A DNA stretch of 64,000 bases from Ohtaekwangia sp. (GTDB lineage: Bacteria > Bacteroidota > Bacteroidia > Cytophagales > Cyclobacteriaceae): the NCBI GenBank assembly GCA_021155195.1, contig JAJNPV010000046.1, positions 186,001-250,000 of the forward strand. The letters are read 5' to 3'. The notes beneath the pieces are model-generated. The model worked only from the letters and a program-made list of their open reading frames with translations, was not told where the DNA came from and searched no databases. Positions within the stretch are counted from its first letter, which is position 1. Every line of letters begins with the position of its first letter. Made by a program: the position numbers and the translations under genes. Of this stretch, positions 36,807 to 45,187 are shown piece after piece.

Positions 36807-38038
36807 AGCGATTGGCTTTATTCTTTTTGCTACTGCCATATCTTGTGAGTGCCCAGGTAAGCATGGACGATTTTCTGTTGGCTGCCTGGAATGAACCAGC
36901 GCTGCAATCCTTCGCTAATCAAGATGATTACCTGAATACCAATCCATATCGGTTAGCGCCTATCCGCAGACTTGAGTTTCGCACCGAGAGTAATCAACTG
37001 GATCGAACCCGGCAAGATTATGCCCTTCGATTAAACCCGGCTAGCCCATGGGAAATGAAGTACACCAATCAATACTTTAAAACCTATCAGGAGTTGTTGC
37101 AGCTTGATCGCGATCGGGTGCTGAAAGAATCTCTCCAAGCGCGCTATCAGGTGATTATCGGCTGGCTTTACTTTGAAGAGATCAAACAATTGAAAGAGGA
37201 GGATACCCGAACTACTGAAAAGCTAATTCAAATTCTTGAAGCACAACGCAACTCTGCTTTTTTTGATGCTAAAGATTATGTTGAATTGAAACTGGATCAG
37301 GTGGAAAAATCTATCGAGGTAGAAGAGACTCGATTTGAAATTGATAACCAACGCAGAAGGGTAGAGGCCTTGTATGAGCAGGCCCGACTGAAAAACATTT
37401 CCTGGTCTGTAGCCGATGTACTCTCAATTGATCAGGTTAATAAAGTGGTGGACAGCATTGCGGCACATACCCCGGCAGCAGGTGAGGTGGCGTATCGTGA
37501 AAAGAAAATTGATCTTTTCAATAGTGAATGGAAATTGGAAAAGTCGAACATTAACGTAGGCTATCTTCAAACTAAGTATGAAAATTTCAGGATTGATCAA
37601 AACCGCAGACCCTGGAGCGTTTCCTTGGGTGTAACCATTCCTGTCTTCAATCCTAACAAAGCCAATATGGCCAAACGAAAATTAGAAGCCCTGGAAGCAG
37701 AAGGAGAACTTACACAGGCTAAAAGCGAACGACAAGCCGGACGGGAAATGCAACAGGCAAAAATTGAGAGCTTGATCAAGCGTTATCGCGATGTAACCAG
37801 GTTGATGGAAAGTTTAAAAGTAGATGAGTTGGCCACAACCCTTCAACAAATTAAAGACAGTAATCCCATGAGCACAGTAAGACTTCAAAGTAATTTGATT
37901 AAATCAAAAACAATGGCTGCCCGTTTGAAGCAGGAAATTTATTTAAGTTACATCGAGTACTTAAGCTTTTCGGAAGTGTTGCAACAACGGCCACTGATTA
38001 ATTTTTTATCACCTTCCGGTACGTCACTTTCAAAGTAA
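36803..38038 (+). CDS. TolC family outer membrane protein
   Basis: A 411-residue outer membrane efflux protein with a signal peptide (residues 1-17, LVSAQ), long coiled-coil helices and barrel strands. The second half has WSVSLGVTIPVFNPNKANMAKRKLEALEAE, matching the second TolC repeat. It overlaps the HlyD gene by 4 bases. It is a little shorter than classic TolC. Confidence 0.85.
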   Translation: MKRLALFFLLLPYLVSAQVSMDDFLLAAWNEPALQSFANQDDYLNTNPYRLAPIRRLEFRTESNQLDRTRQDYALRLNPASPWEMKYTNQYFKTYQELLQLDRDRVLKESLQARYQVIIGWLYFEEIKQLKEEDTRTTEKLIQILEAQRNSAFFDAKDYVELKLDQVEKSIEVEETRFEIDNQRRRVEALYEQARLKNISWSVADVLSIDQVNKVVDSIAAHTPAAGEVAYREKKIDLFNSEWKLEKSNINVGYLQTKYENFRIDQNRRPWSVSLGVTIPVFNPNKANMAKRKLEALEAEGELTQAKSERQAGREMQQAKIESLIKRYRDVTRLMESLKVDELATTLQQIKDSNPMSTVRLQSNLIKSKTMAARLKQEIYLSYIEYLSFSEVLQQRPLINFLSPSGTSLSK

Positions 38039-38060
38039 TTGAACTACCTTCATACTTGTT

Positions 38061-38996
38061 ATGAAGAGAAGAGAACTACTTAAAACCATTGGCCTTGCTA
38101 CCGGGTTGGCAGCCATTCCACAAATTGGATTTTCTGAAGACACAAAAAGCAAGAGTAGCTTTAAGTTCAAGTATTGTTTAAACACAAGTACCATCAGCGG
38201 ACAAAAATCCGGTATTCAAAAGTATCTTGAAATTGCTGCACAAGCCGGATATGAAGGGGTAGAAATTTGGGTGCAGGATGTAAAGGAATACAAATCGAAA
38301 GGGGGATCGTTGAAGGCCTTGAAGAAATTAGTAGAGGATAGTCATTTAGTTGTTTACGATGCTATTGGTTTTGCCCCCTGGATGGTGGATGATGAACAAC
38401 AACGAAAAGCGGGGCTTGAACAAATGAAGCAAGAGATGGAACTAATGGCCGAGCTTGGCTGCACACGAATTGCTGCTCCTGCCGCAGGAGTGAAGGCTGA
38501 TGAACCCTTGAACCTGGTAAAAGTAGGGGAGCGTTATAAACAATTGCTGGAATTAGGAAGGCAGACTGGAGTAATGCCCCAATTGGAATTCTGGGGCTCA
38601 TCGCCAGTTTTTTATTCGATGGGGCAAGCGCTGATGGCTGCGGCTGCAGCGAATGATCCTGATGTAAAAATTCTGCCTGATGTTTATCATTTATTTCGGG
38701 GTAACTCGGGATTTGAAAGTTTAAAACTCGTGAATGGCAACGTGATTGATGTTATCCACATGAATGACTATCCGGGCAACATTGCGCGCGAAGAGCAAAA
38801 AGATAAAGACCGTGTTTATCCGGGCGATGGGGTAGCACCGTTAACCCGAATTCTGACTGACCTTGCTAACATGGGCGGCATTAAAATTCTATCGCTGGAA
38901 TTGTTTAATCCTGAGTATTGGAAAAACGACTCGCTTTCAATTGCCAAAACCGGATTGGAGAAAATGCGGAAGGCTGCGGCCGCGGCCAAGCTTTAA
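38061..38996 (+). CDS. exported sugar phosphate isomerase/epimerase (TIM barrel)
   Basis: A 311-residue AP-endonuclease-2-type TIM barrel. The N-terminus MKRRELLKTIGLATGLAA resembles a twin-arginine signal. Segments AAQAGYEGVEIWVQDV, ELGCTRIAAPAAG, PQLEFWGSSP, ILPDVYHLFRG, VIHMNDYPG and LSLELFNPEYW follow the xylose isomerase-like/hydroxypyruvate isomerase pattern with metal-binding Glu, Asp, His and Glu residues. It lies 23 bases after TolC and might belong to the same transcript. Substrate unknown. Confidence 0.85.
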   Translation: MKRRELLKTIGLATGLAAIPQIGFSEDTKSKSSFKFKYCLNTSTISGQKSGIQKYLEIAAQAGYEGVEIWVQDVKEYKSKGGSLKALKKLVEDSHLVVYDAIGFAPWMVDDEQQRKAGLEQMKQEMELMAELGCTRIAAPAAGVKADEPLNLVKVGERYKQLLELGRQTGVMPQLEFWGSSPVFYSMGQALMAAAAANDPDVKILPDVYHLFRGNSGFESLKLVNGNVIDVIHMNDYPGNIAREEQKDKDRVYPGDGVAPLTRILTDLANMGGIKILSLELFNPEYWKNDSLSIAKTGLEKMRKAAAAAKL

Positions 38997-39025
38997 TCAA
39001 AGCGCACGTTAGCTATTTACTCAAT

Positions 39026-39376
39026 CGAGACTCGCAATCTCACTGAAAGTAAATGATGGAAGCCGAGATTCCTGGTCGCGCTGGTTTCTGATTTAATTCA
39101 GATATAATCAAAAGCTTATTATCATAGATGCATTCAGTAAGTTTGCCTGGAATGACCAACTTACTGGAGTGCATTGGTTATAAAGACCGTCATTGCGGGC
39201 GAGTGCTCACATGAAATAATTTAGTGTATATGTAAACGAGACCCGCAATCTCAAGAAAGTAAATAATTGAAATCGAGATTCCGGGTCGCGCCAGTTTTTT
39301 GATGCACAGTCATTATCCATCTAAAAAGTCTATTATATAAAGCCATTCAGTAAGCTTGCCCGGAATGACCAACTTA
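39026..39376. repeat. two tandem composite palindromic repeats
   Basis: Two copies of a unit of about 140 bases lie at 39026-39163 and 39237-39376, spaced 211 bases start to start. Each runs from CGAGAC(T/C)CGCAATCTC to CCGGAATGACCAACTTA (first copy CTGGAATGACC). Copy 2 folds well: GACCCGCAATCTC pairs with GAGATTCCGGGTC with one mismatch. An outer pair GTCATTGCGGGC (39189) and GCCCGGAATGAC also faces it. This occupies most of the 504-base gap between 38997 and 39500; nothing coding is seen there. Confidence 0.7.
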
Positions 39377-39500
39377 TATTGTTAAGTAATGGGGAGGCAC
39401 CAGAATTTTTCGTCCCCACTTTATTACTTGCACTTACTGTGTTATCTTGGTGTTTCAGACCAGCCCACAGAAAATTGATAGTGTTAGTCAACAATAGAAT

Positions 39501-40058
39501 ATGAAAAAAGAATTGTCAGCCAAACAAAGTGAAGCCTTATTGGCTAAGTTAACAGAGCGTTTTACTAAGAACATGAATCGCCACAAAGGAATTGATTGGA
39601 ATGCTGTACAAACAAAATTAAAAGCGAGCAAAACAAAAATGTGGTCACTGAATGAAATGGAAAGCACAGGCGGTGAACCCGATGTAGTAGGGTATGATAA
39701 AAAAAATGGAGACTATATTTTTTATGATTGCTCAACGGAGAGCCCTGCCGGGCGCAGAAGTTTTTGTTATGATAAAGAAGCGTTGCAAGCGCGCAAGGAA
39801 AACAAACCTAAGAACAGTGCGGTGGAAGCAGCGGCTGCTATGGGGATTGATATTTTAACTGAGGAGAATTATCGTGAACTACAGAAACTCGGTAAGTTTG
39901 ATACCAAGACTTCGAGTTGGATAAAAACACCTGATGCCATTCGAAAGTTAGGCGGAGCCATCTTTGCCGATTATCGCTACGGGCAGGTGTTCGTGTATCA
40001 CAACGGAGCTGAGTCATATTATGCGGCACGAGGTTTCCGAGGCATGCTTCGGGTGTAA
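39501..40058 (+). CDS. DUF4256 domain protein
   Basis: A 185-residue cytoplasmic protein matching DUF4256 over its whole length: NRHKGIDWNAVQTKL, MWSLNEMESTGGEPDVVGYD, YIFYDCSTESPAGRRSFCYD, AAAMGIDILTEENYRELQ, IFADYRYGQVFVYHNGAESYY and RGFRGMLRV. Conserved Cys, Glu and Asp residues suggest an enzyme, but no activity is known. It is 17 bases before the YdeI-like gene. Confidence 0.88.
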   Translation: MKKELSAKQSEALLAKLTERFTKNMNRHKGIDWNAVQTKLKASKTKMWSLNEMESTGGEPDVVGYDKKNGDYIFYDCSTESPAGRRSFCYDKEALQARKENKPKNSAVEAAAAMGIDILTEENYRELQKLGKFDTKTSSWIKTPDAIRKLGGAIFADYRYGQVFVYHNGAESYYAARGFRGMLRV

Positions 40059-40075
40059 GCGTTAATGCATTAACC

Positions 40076-40651
40076 ATGAATCCAAAAGTTGATTTCTATT
40101 TTGATAAGGGAAAGTGGCGAGAGGAGATTACACAGTTGCGAACTGTTGTATTAGCCTGTGGACTCACCGAAGAATTAAAATGGGGTAGCCCGTGCTACAC
40201 GCATGAATCAAAAAACATCGTATTGATCCATGTGTTTAAAGAATACTGTGCGCTGCTGTTTTTCAAAGGAGCGCTGTTGAAAGATGCCCGCAAAATTCTG
40301 ATACAACAGTCTGAGCATGTGCAGGCTGCCCGTCAGATCCGGTTTACCAACGTGAATGAAATTGTAAAACTGGAGCGAAGTATTAAGGGCTATATCTATG
40401 AAGCTATTGAAGTAGAACGTGCAGGGTTGAAGGTGGCGCTTAAAAAGACCAAAGAATTTCCGATGCCTGCGGAGTTCAAAAGGAAATTGGCCAGTACTCC
40501 AAAACTGAAGACTGCATTTGCTGCGCTCACACCAGGGCGGCAACGCGGTTATCTGTTATTTTTTTCGTCTGCCAAGCAAGCGGCTACACGTGAAGCGCGC
40601 ATTGAAAAATCCATTCCTGATATTATGAAGGGGAAGGGCCTGAATGATTAA
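40076..40651 (+). CDS. YdeI/DUF1801 family protein
   Basis: A 191-residue cytoplasmic protein with an N-terminal DUF1801 domain (about 10-115; LTEELKWGSPCYTHESKNIV, CALLFFKGALLKD) and a C-terminal YdeI/OmpD-associated helical domain (LKTAFAALTPGRQRGYLLFF, KQAATREARIEKSIPDI). Function unknown; related proteins are often stress-associated. Probably co-transcribed with the DUF4256 gene. Confidence 0.88.
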   Translation: MNPKVDFYFDKGKWREEITQLRTVVLACGLTEELKWGSPCYTHESKNIVLIHVFKEYCALLFFKGALLKDARKILIQQSEHVQAARQIRFTNVNEIVKLERSIKGYIYEAIEVERAGLKVALKKTKEFPMPAEFKRKLASTPKLKTAFAALTPGRQRGYLLFFSSAKQAATREARIEKSIPDIMKGKGLND

Positions 40652-40851
40652 GAGGATCTTTCTATGAAATGCACGTTGTTGTGAGTCAGTCTTGAATGAA
40701 TTCGTGCCGCTTGGTTGAGCATTAATCTCTACAAGCGTGAGGTTAATTTATCGAATTCAAATCTCCTTTCCGTCCACCACGCCTTTAAACGAGTTATTTG
40801 ATATGGTACAACTATTGGCCAGTGCCTGTTCGTACAATAATCAATTAACTT

Positions 40852-42356
40852 ATGATAAGAAAATTTACGAAACTGCTGATCGTCTTTCTTTTGGCTGCAG
40901 GAGTTTATCACACGCACGCGCAAAGTGGCGCTATCGGTTTTCATGCTACGGTAAACGAGTATGATGGCGACATCAACGGAAACAAACATCATTTTTATCA
41001 ATTCGATGACTTAAAACTGGGGGGAGCGCTTTCGTTGCAACAGTATATCAATCCATCGTTTAATCTGATGCAAAAATTTTCGTTTAACAGAATGGTCTAT
41101 CGCAATTCAGATCAAACAGCCGGACTTTCGGCAGATATTTTTGCCTTGAACTTAAAGCTGCGCTATAAATTTAATAATGGCTACATCTTTAAGGAAGATG
41201 CTGCCATCGCACCGTTTCTGATGGGTGGGATAGGTGTAACACGTATCAACTCGAGGGTGGAAACTGAATTGAGCTCGGCCACTATTGAAGACAAATTATA
41301 CAAAGCCAACGTAGCGTTGGGTGCCGGTATATTATTTCAATTAACGGATCGGGTAGGTTTGGAAGTAGCAAACACGATTAATGCTCCCTTGTATGACGGG
41401 TGGGATGGAATCACAAAAGGTGATAATGATTTGTATTTACAGCACAGTATGGGGTTGATTTTTGCTTTAAAGAAACCAGCCGACACAGATAAAGATGGTG
41501 TGCCTGATAAAAAGGACAAATGTGCGGATACACCCTCGCAGGCACGTGTGGATGTGCGCGGCTGCCCGTTGGATACGGATAATGATGGAGTGGTAGATTA
41601 TCTTGATACCTGTCCTAATCTTGCAGGGCTTGAACAATTTAACGCTGCCCGGATGGAGACGGTGACGGGGTTGCGGATAAAGACGACAAGTGTCCCGATG
41701 TACCAGGTGTGGCACGCTTTGCTGGTTGCCCGGATAGTGATGACGATGGTATCCAGGATTCAGAAGATAAATGTCCGAATATAAAAGGCCTGGATATTTT
41801 TAATGGTTGCCCCGATACCGATGGAGATGGTGTGGAAGATGCTAAGGACAAATGTGCCGATACACCGAGTGGAATTAAAGTAAACGCAGAAGGGTGCATT
41901 CCGGATACTGATGGCGATGGAATTAACGATGAAGAAGATATGTGCCCGAATGTGGCAGGCGTGAAAGCAAACAACGGTTGTCCTGAAATACAACCCGAAG
42001 TAAAACAACTGTTCCAAAAGGCGTTGCAAGGTATTCAATTTGAAAGTGGCAAGGCAGTTATTAAGCCCGTGTCGTTTCCAATTATGGATGCCATTGTAAA
42101 AGTGATGGTTGATAACCCAGGATATAAGATGATTATTGGTGGGCATACAGACGACCAGGGAAGTGATGAAACAAACATGACGCTGTCGAAAAATCGTGCG
42201 GATGCAGTTGCCAGGTATATGATTGGTAAAGGAATAGATCCGTTGAGAATTTCGTCTAATGGGTTTGGCGAATCGGAGCCTGTAGATACAAACAAGACCG
42301 CAGCCGGTAGAACCCGAAACAGAAGGGTAGAATTTAAAGTTGAATTTCTGAAGTAG
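40852..42356 (+). pseudogene. OmpA family protein with TSP3 repeats, one-base frameshift
   Basis: The frame starting at 40852 encodes a signal peptide, a barrel domain (about 25-205) and TSP3-type calcium-binding repeats (DTDKDGVPDKKDKCADTP, DTDNDGVVDYLDTCPNLAG), then loses homology after LEQFNA. Reading resumes one frame over from about 41645, with DGDGVADKDDKCPD, DSDDDGIQDSEDKCPN and more TSP3 repeats, ending in an OmpA domain (IGGHTDDQGSDETNMTLSKN, RRVEFKVEF). Restoring one G at about 41644 (AACG-CTGCCCGG expected as AACGGCTGCCCGG) gives one 501-residue protein. It is either a real frameshift or a sequencing error in a GC-rich repeat. The intact protein would link outer membrane to peptidoglycan. 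Confidence 0.85.
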
Positions 42357-42383
42357 TATTTAAGAGATACTGCCAGGTTATAT

Positions 42384-42416
42384 GGAAGCTCCTAAATAGG
42401 GGGCTTCCTTTTTTTA
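42384..42416 (+). terminator. rho-independent terminator
   Basis: GGAAGCTCC (42384-42392) pairs with GGGGCTTCC (42400-42408; one G-T wobble) around TAAATAG and runs into a T7 tract. It ends the OmpA/TSP3 transcript. Confidence 0.8.
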
Positions 42417-42745
42417 TGACTAGTTACCGCGGGAATGGCTTAACGGTGTAATATTTCAATATATACTACTTAACATAATATAAATTATATAACTTTACTC
42501 TGGATTGCGATCTGTGGCTATTGGGTCCAAATGCACCAATAGCTTGAAGTTGTAACAAAGTGATTTATCTTATAAAGCCGAATCCGATAGCCATCAAGAT
42601 CTGACCCGCACAATAGATTATGGTTTCTAAAATAAACTGAAATGACCCATGGAATAATCTTATTTCGAATATCAGTAGCGGATGCCATGTTATATAATGT
42701 TAATCTTATTCATAAAGATAGTAAAACAAGCATAAAATCGCTTAA
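42417..42745. other. AT-rich gap before the duplication
   Basis: No gene is seen. A perfect 8-bp hairpin, GCTATTGG (42517-42524) with CCAATAGC (42536-42543), is the only clear structure; it has no T tail and no riboswitch consensus was recognised. Confidence 0.4.
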
Positions 42746-42884
42746 GGTGAAGCGTGGGCGAACCCTGAAATCCAAACGCGCTGCGCACGTACGTCTTACT
42801 GCAGTAGCCGTATCCAACAAATTATCCAGAGCAATGCAGTAAACGGGTGTTACTTTTAATATGCGCTTCTTCCAATCTGATTTC
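42746..42884 (-). pseudogene. truncated copy of the 3' end of the gene at 43795-44514
   Basis: This stretch closely matches the 3' end of the hypothetical gene 1 kb downstream, in the same orientation: shared runs include ATCCAAACGCGCTGCGCACG, CAGTAGCCGTATCCA and GCGCTTCTTCCAATCTGATT. Small indels break the frame (VYCIALDNLLDTATAV versus VYYIAPDNLVDTATAV). Only about 45 codons are present. The toxin-antitoxin pair lies between the two copies. Confidence 0.8.
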
Positions 42885-42963
42885 AAGAATATTGCAATTT
42901 TTAGAAGCAGCCAGTATCCTTTCATTAGACTGAATCTATGAAACCAAAAACGTGATAAAACTG

Positions 42964-42971
42964 TATATTTG
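42964..42971 (+). promoter_or_regulatory. putative -7 box of the toxin-antitoxin operon
   Basis: TATATTTG matches TAnnTTTG exactly and lies 18 bases before the antitoxin ATG at 42989, giving a very short leader. No TTG at the normal -33 spacing. Confidence 0.45.
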
Positions 42972-42988
42972 TGATAATCCTTATCAAA

Positions 42989-43219
42989 ATGGCATCAAAA
43001 ACATTCGAAAGAGAATTTCTTAGAGGTCTTGACCTGTTAAGCAAAGAGCAGCAAGACAAAGTTATATCATATGTTAAGGCATTATTGAAAAGAACTAAGA
43101 GCAATAACCAGCGCAGTGGTCTCCTTCAATTTGCTGGTAGCCTAAATCCAAAGGATGTTCATGAAATCAGTTCAGCTATAGAAGCTGGTTGTGAAAACAT
43201 CGATAAAAATGAATGGTAA
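42989..43219 (+). CDS. antitoxin of a VapBC-type module
   Basis: A 76-residue protein starting MASKTFEREFLRGLDLLSKE; the ATG at 42989 is chosen over the in-frame GTG at 42971. It is a helical DNA-binding-type N-terminus followed by a tail (QFAGSLNPKDVHEISSAIEA) that resembles the toxin-wrapping C-termini of antitoxins paired with PIN toxins in Bacteroidota. It overlaps the toxin gene by 11 bases, the usual antitoxin-first order. The protein probably represses its own promoter together with the toxin. Confidence 0.8.
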   Translation: MASKTFEREFLRGLDLLSKEQQDKVISYVKALLKRTKSNNQRSGLLQFAGSLNPKDVHEISSAIEAGCENIDKNEW

Positions 43220-43604
43220 AGATTACCTTCTCGATACGAACATTGTAATCGGTCTTTTTGCAAATGAATTATCCATTACGGAAAAAATCAAATCACTATC
43301 AGGTAGTGTCTTTATCCCCAGCATTGTAATAGGTGAATTATTTTATGGCGCTGAGCAATCAACAAGGAAAGAAGAAAACAAGAAAAAGATTGAAGAATTA
43401 GCAGAAGCTTCTCTTGTACTTGAATGCGATACCGATACTGCACGATTTTACGGAAAAGTAAAAAGCCATTTAAAGATTAAAGGAACTCCAATACCAGAAA
43501 ATGATATTTGGATTGCAGCGCTAGCAGAACAACATAAACTTACTTTAGCTACAAGAGATAAACACTTCGCTCATGTTGAGACTATTACTGTTGAAAGTTG
43601 GTAA
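43209..43604 (+). CDS. vapC: PIN-domain ribonuclease toxin (VapC family)
   Basis: A 131-residue PIN nuclease from the ATG at 43209. Acidic active-site residues are visible in YLLDTNIVIGLF (first Asp), SIVIGELFYGA (Glu), ENDIWIAALAEQ (Asp) and TLATRDKHF (Asp). VapC toxins cleave tRNA or rRNA when freed from antitoxin. An upstream in-frame ATG at 43191 would lengthen the overlap with the antitoxin and is less likely. Confidence 0.9.
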   Translation: MNGKDYLLDTNIVIGLFANELSITEKIKSLSGSVFIPSIVIGELFYGAEQSTRKEENKKKIEELAEASLVLECDTDTARFYGKVKSHLKIKGTPIPENDIWIAALAEQHKLTLATRDKHFAHVETITVESW

Positions 43605-43741
43605 TACTCCATTTAAGAACTAGCACTAATTGCGCAGTCCATGCTTCCCTACTTCCCGATAGCTATCACTATCTTAAGCTTGTTCAGCCAACGTTTTATA
43701 GATCAAAGGCTTTGAAACTTCCTAAGCGATACGTTACCCAT

Positions 43742-43775
43742 AAAAAAACCTCTGCAGTCTGACCACAGAGGTTTT
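43742..43775 (-). terminator. terminator of the gene at 43795-44514
   Basis: AAAACCTCTG (43745-43754) pairs perfectly with CAGAGGTTTT (43766-43775); on the minus strand the stem runs into a T7 tract. Confidence 0.85.
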
Positions 43776-43794
43776 CAATTAACACGATGCAGCA

Positions 43795-44514
43795 TCACAG
43801 CCTGGGTTTAGTGAAACGAAGTTTTTGAACCTGAAGATGCTGCGGACTCTGGAATCCAAACGCGCTGCGCACGTAGGTTTTTACCGCAGTAGCCGTATCC
43901 ACCAAATTATCCGGAGCAATGTAGTAAACGGTGTTGCGTTTAATACGCGCTTCTTCCAATCTGATTTCTGCTTCGGTCACAGCCTGGTTGAGTGCAAACA
44001 ACTCGGTGCGCAGATGCTGCAAATTTGAAATCGCAAGCTCGGGTTCGTTGGGACTGTACCTTGGCTCGGAGACCGCAGTCTTTACCAGCTTATCAAAGTA
44101 CTCAGCGATCGTCATATAACTATGACTGTACGATGGCCGTGACTCCCCTTTTTCTGCGCCTGGTTTTTCTACCTCGACTGCCGGTGGTTTTGAAATGCGT
44201 GCACCCCAGATTCTGCGCTTGCTGTTTAAGGCATCGGCCAATAACAAGGGATTAGTTCCCAATGCTTTCAGCATGCCATACACACTTGCACTCAGTTTTT
44301 GTACCTTACGAAAGCCGAGTTCGCGTTGGTTGGTGGCGAGGTCGTAAGCAGCTTGTGCTTCTTTCACTTCGTTCCAGCTTTGTTGTGCGATGGTCATTAA
44401 GGTGGCCATCACATTCACCTGAAGGTTTTGTTGTCCGGGGTTATAGGTTCCTCCTAACCCGGTGCAGATGCCCGTGAGCTTCCCAAAGGCTTGCATGTTT
44501 TTTACATGTGACAT
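43795..44514 (-). CDS. conserved hypothetical Bacteroidota protein
   Basis: A 239-residue protein with no signal peptide and mostly helical content (QQSWNEVKEAQAAYDLATNQ, EAEIRLEEARIKRN). The C-terminal part contains YYIAPDNLVDTATAVKTYVR. I recall proteins of this general type from Bacteroidota accessory regions but know no function. A truncated copy of its 3' end lies at 42746-42884 and a minisatellite lies upstream of its start, so it sits in a rearranged locus. Confidence 0.75.
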   Translation of the reverse strand: MSHVKNMQAFGKLTGICTGLGGTYNPGQQNLQVNVMATLMTIAQQSWNEVKEAQAAYDLATNQRELGFRKVQKLSASVYGMLKALGTNPLLLADALNSKRRIWGARISKPPAVEVEKPGAEKGESRPSYSHSYMTIAEYFDKLVKTAVSEPRYSPNEPELAISNLQHLRTELFALNQAVTEAEIRLEEARIKRNTVYYIAPDNLVDTATAVKTYVRSAFGFQSPQHLQVQKLRFTKPRL

Positions 44515-44700
44515 AACACTGTGCGTTTATGTTTATACGCACATACACGCGGTTGCTGCAAGCGGGTTATGCTTTTGCAAAGAATTTTTGAAAACTATAT
44601 AGTTACCAGTTTGTGTAACATGCAACCTACTGGCACGTTTGCAAGTAACTTTTTGTGGTGCGCAGGTTCTTTGTAATAACTTCTAATGAAAATCTATATA

Positions 44701-44983
44701 GTGGTGCCAACGTGCATTTGTACGGTGTGAACGTGTAATGAGTACGGTGCTCCGCGCAATGGTCCGATGCAGACATGTGATGAGTACGGTGCACTAAGTA
44801 AACTGCCAGTGCGGAGGTGTGATCGTTTGGTGCAAGGTTGCGATTGGTACGGTGCTCTAAGTAACCTGCCGATGCTCCCCTGCGATGGATCGATGCGAAC
44901 CTGTGATGGGTACGGTGCTCCAAGTGATCAGCCGGTGCTGACTTGTGATTGTTTGGTGCAAGGTTGTGATGGTACGGTGTTGT
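44701..44983. repeat. degenerate minisatellite with 21-bp base period and 63-bp higher-order unit
   Basis: The phrase TACGGTG recurs at 44721, 44743, 44785, 44848, 44911 and 44973; the spacings (22, 42, 63, 63, 62) are near-multiples of 21. Three 63-bp units at about 44769-44960 contain TACGGTGC(T/A)C(T/C)AAGT and alternate GATCGTTTGGTGCAAGG with related segments. Both strands stay open through the repeats because 21 is divisible by three, giving heptapeptide patterns, but neither frame has a credible start or family match. The repeat fills most of the 673-base gap between 44514 and 45188. Confidence 0.75.
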
Positions 44984-45070
44984 TTGTAATGCTTTGGCTA
45001 GCATATTGGAGTAGGGCGCCCCCCTCCTACGCGGAACTTAAGACTCTCTTCTTTGCTGTGGAGCTGAGTA

Positions 45071-45090
45071 CGACAGAGACCGAGGCGGTG
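45071..45090 (+). repeat. 20-base dispersed repeat, copy 1
   Basis: CGACAGAGACCGAGGCGGTG occurs here and again, identically, at 49008-49027, about 3.9 kb away in the same orientation. The surrounding sequence is different except for a few bases. Confidence 0.8.
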
Positions 45091-45187
45091 ATTCCAGGAA
45101 GAAAAGTAATTCGGGATTCATTGCCTAAGGTCACCTGACTAAAAATTTAAATAGTATTATTACTTTTAGTTAAAATATATCCAATCT

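Noticed and set aside
39026..39376. Possible CRISPR array
   Set aside because: Only two long, imperfect copies, with internal palindromes and no short regular spacers or cas genes.
41709..42356. Separate OmpA gene starting at the ATG at 41709
   Set aside because: That ATG lies in the middle of a TSP3 repeat; the segment is the downstream half of the frameshifted gene.
42517..42543. Riboswitch around the GCTATTGG hairpin
   Set aside because: Only one short hairpin, no recognisable conserved core, and no matching downstream metabolic gene.
42642..42842. 66-codon plus-strand ORF before the toxin-antitoxin genes
   Set aside because: It is antisense to the truncated gene copy and only open by chance.
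44627..45138. Two overlapping ORFs (minus 44627-45004, plus 44767-45138) as genes
   Set aside because: Both are produced by the 21-bp period repeat, which keeps all frames without stops open; neither has a family match or a convincing start.
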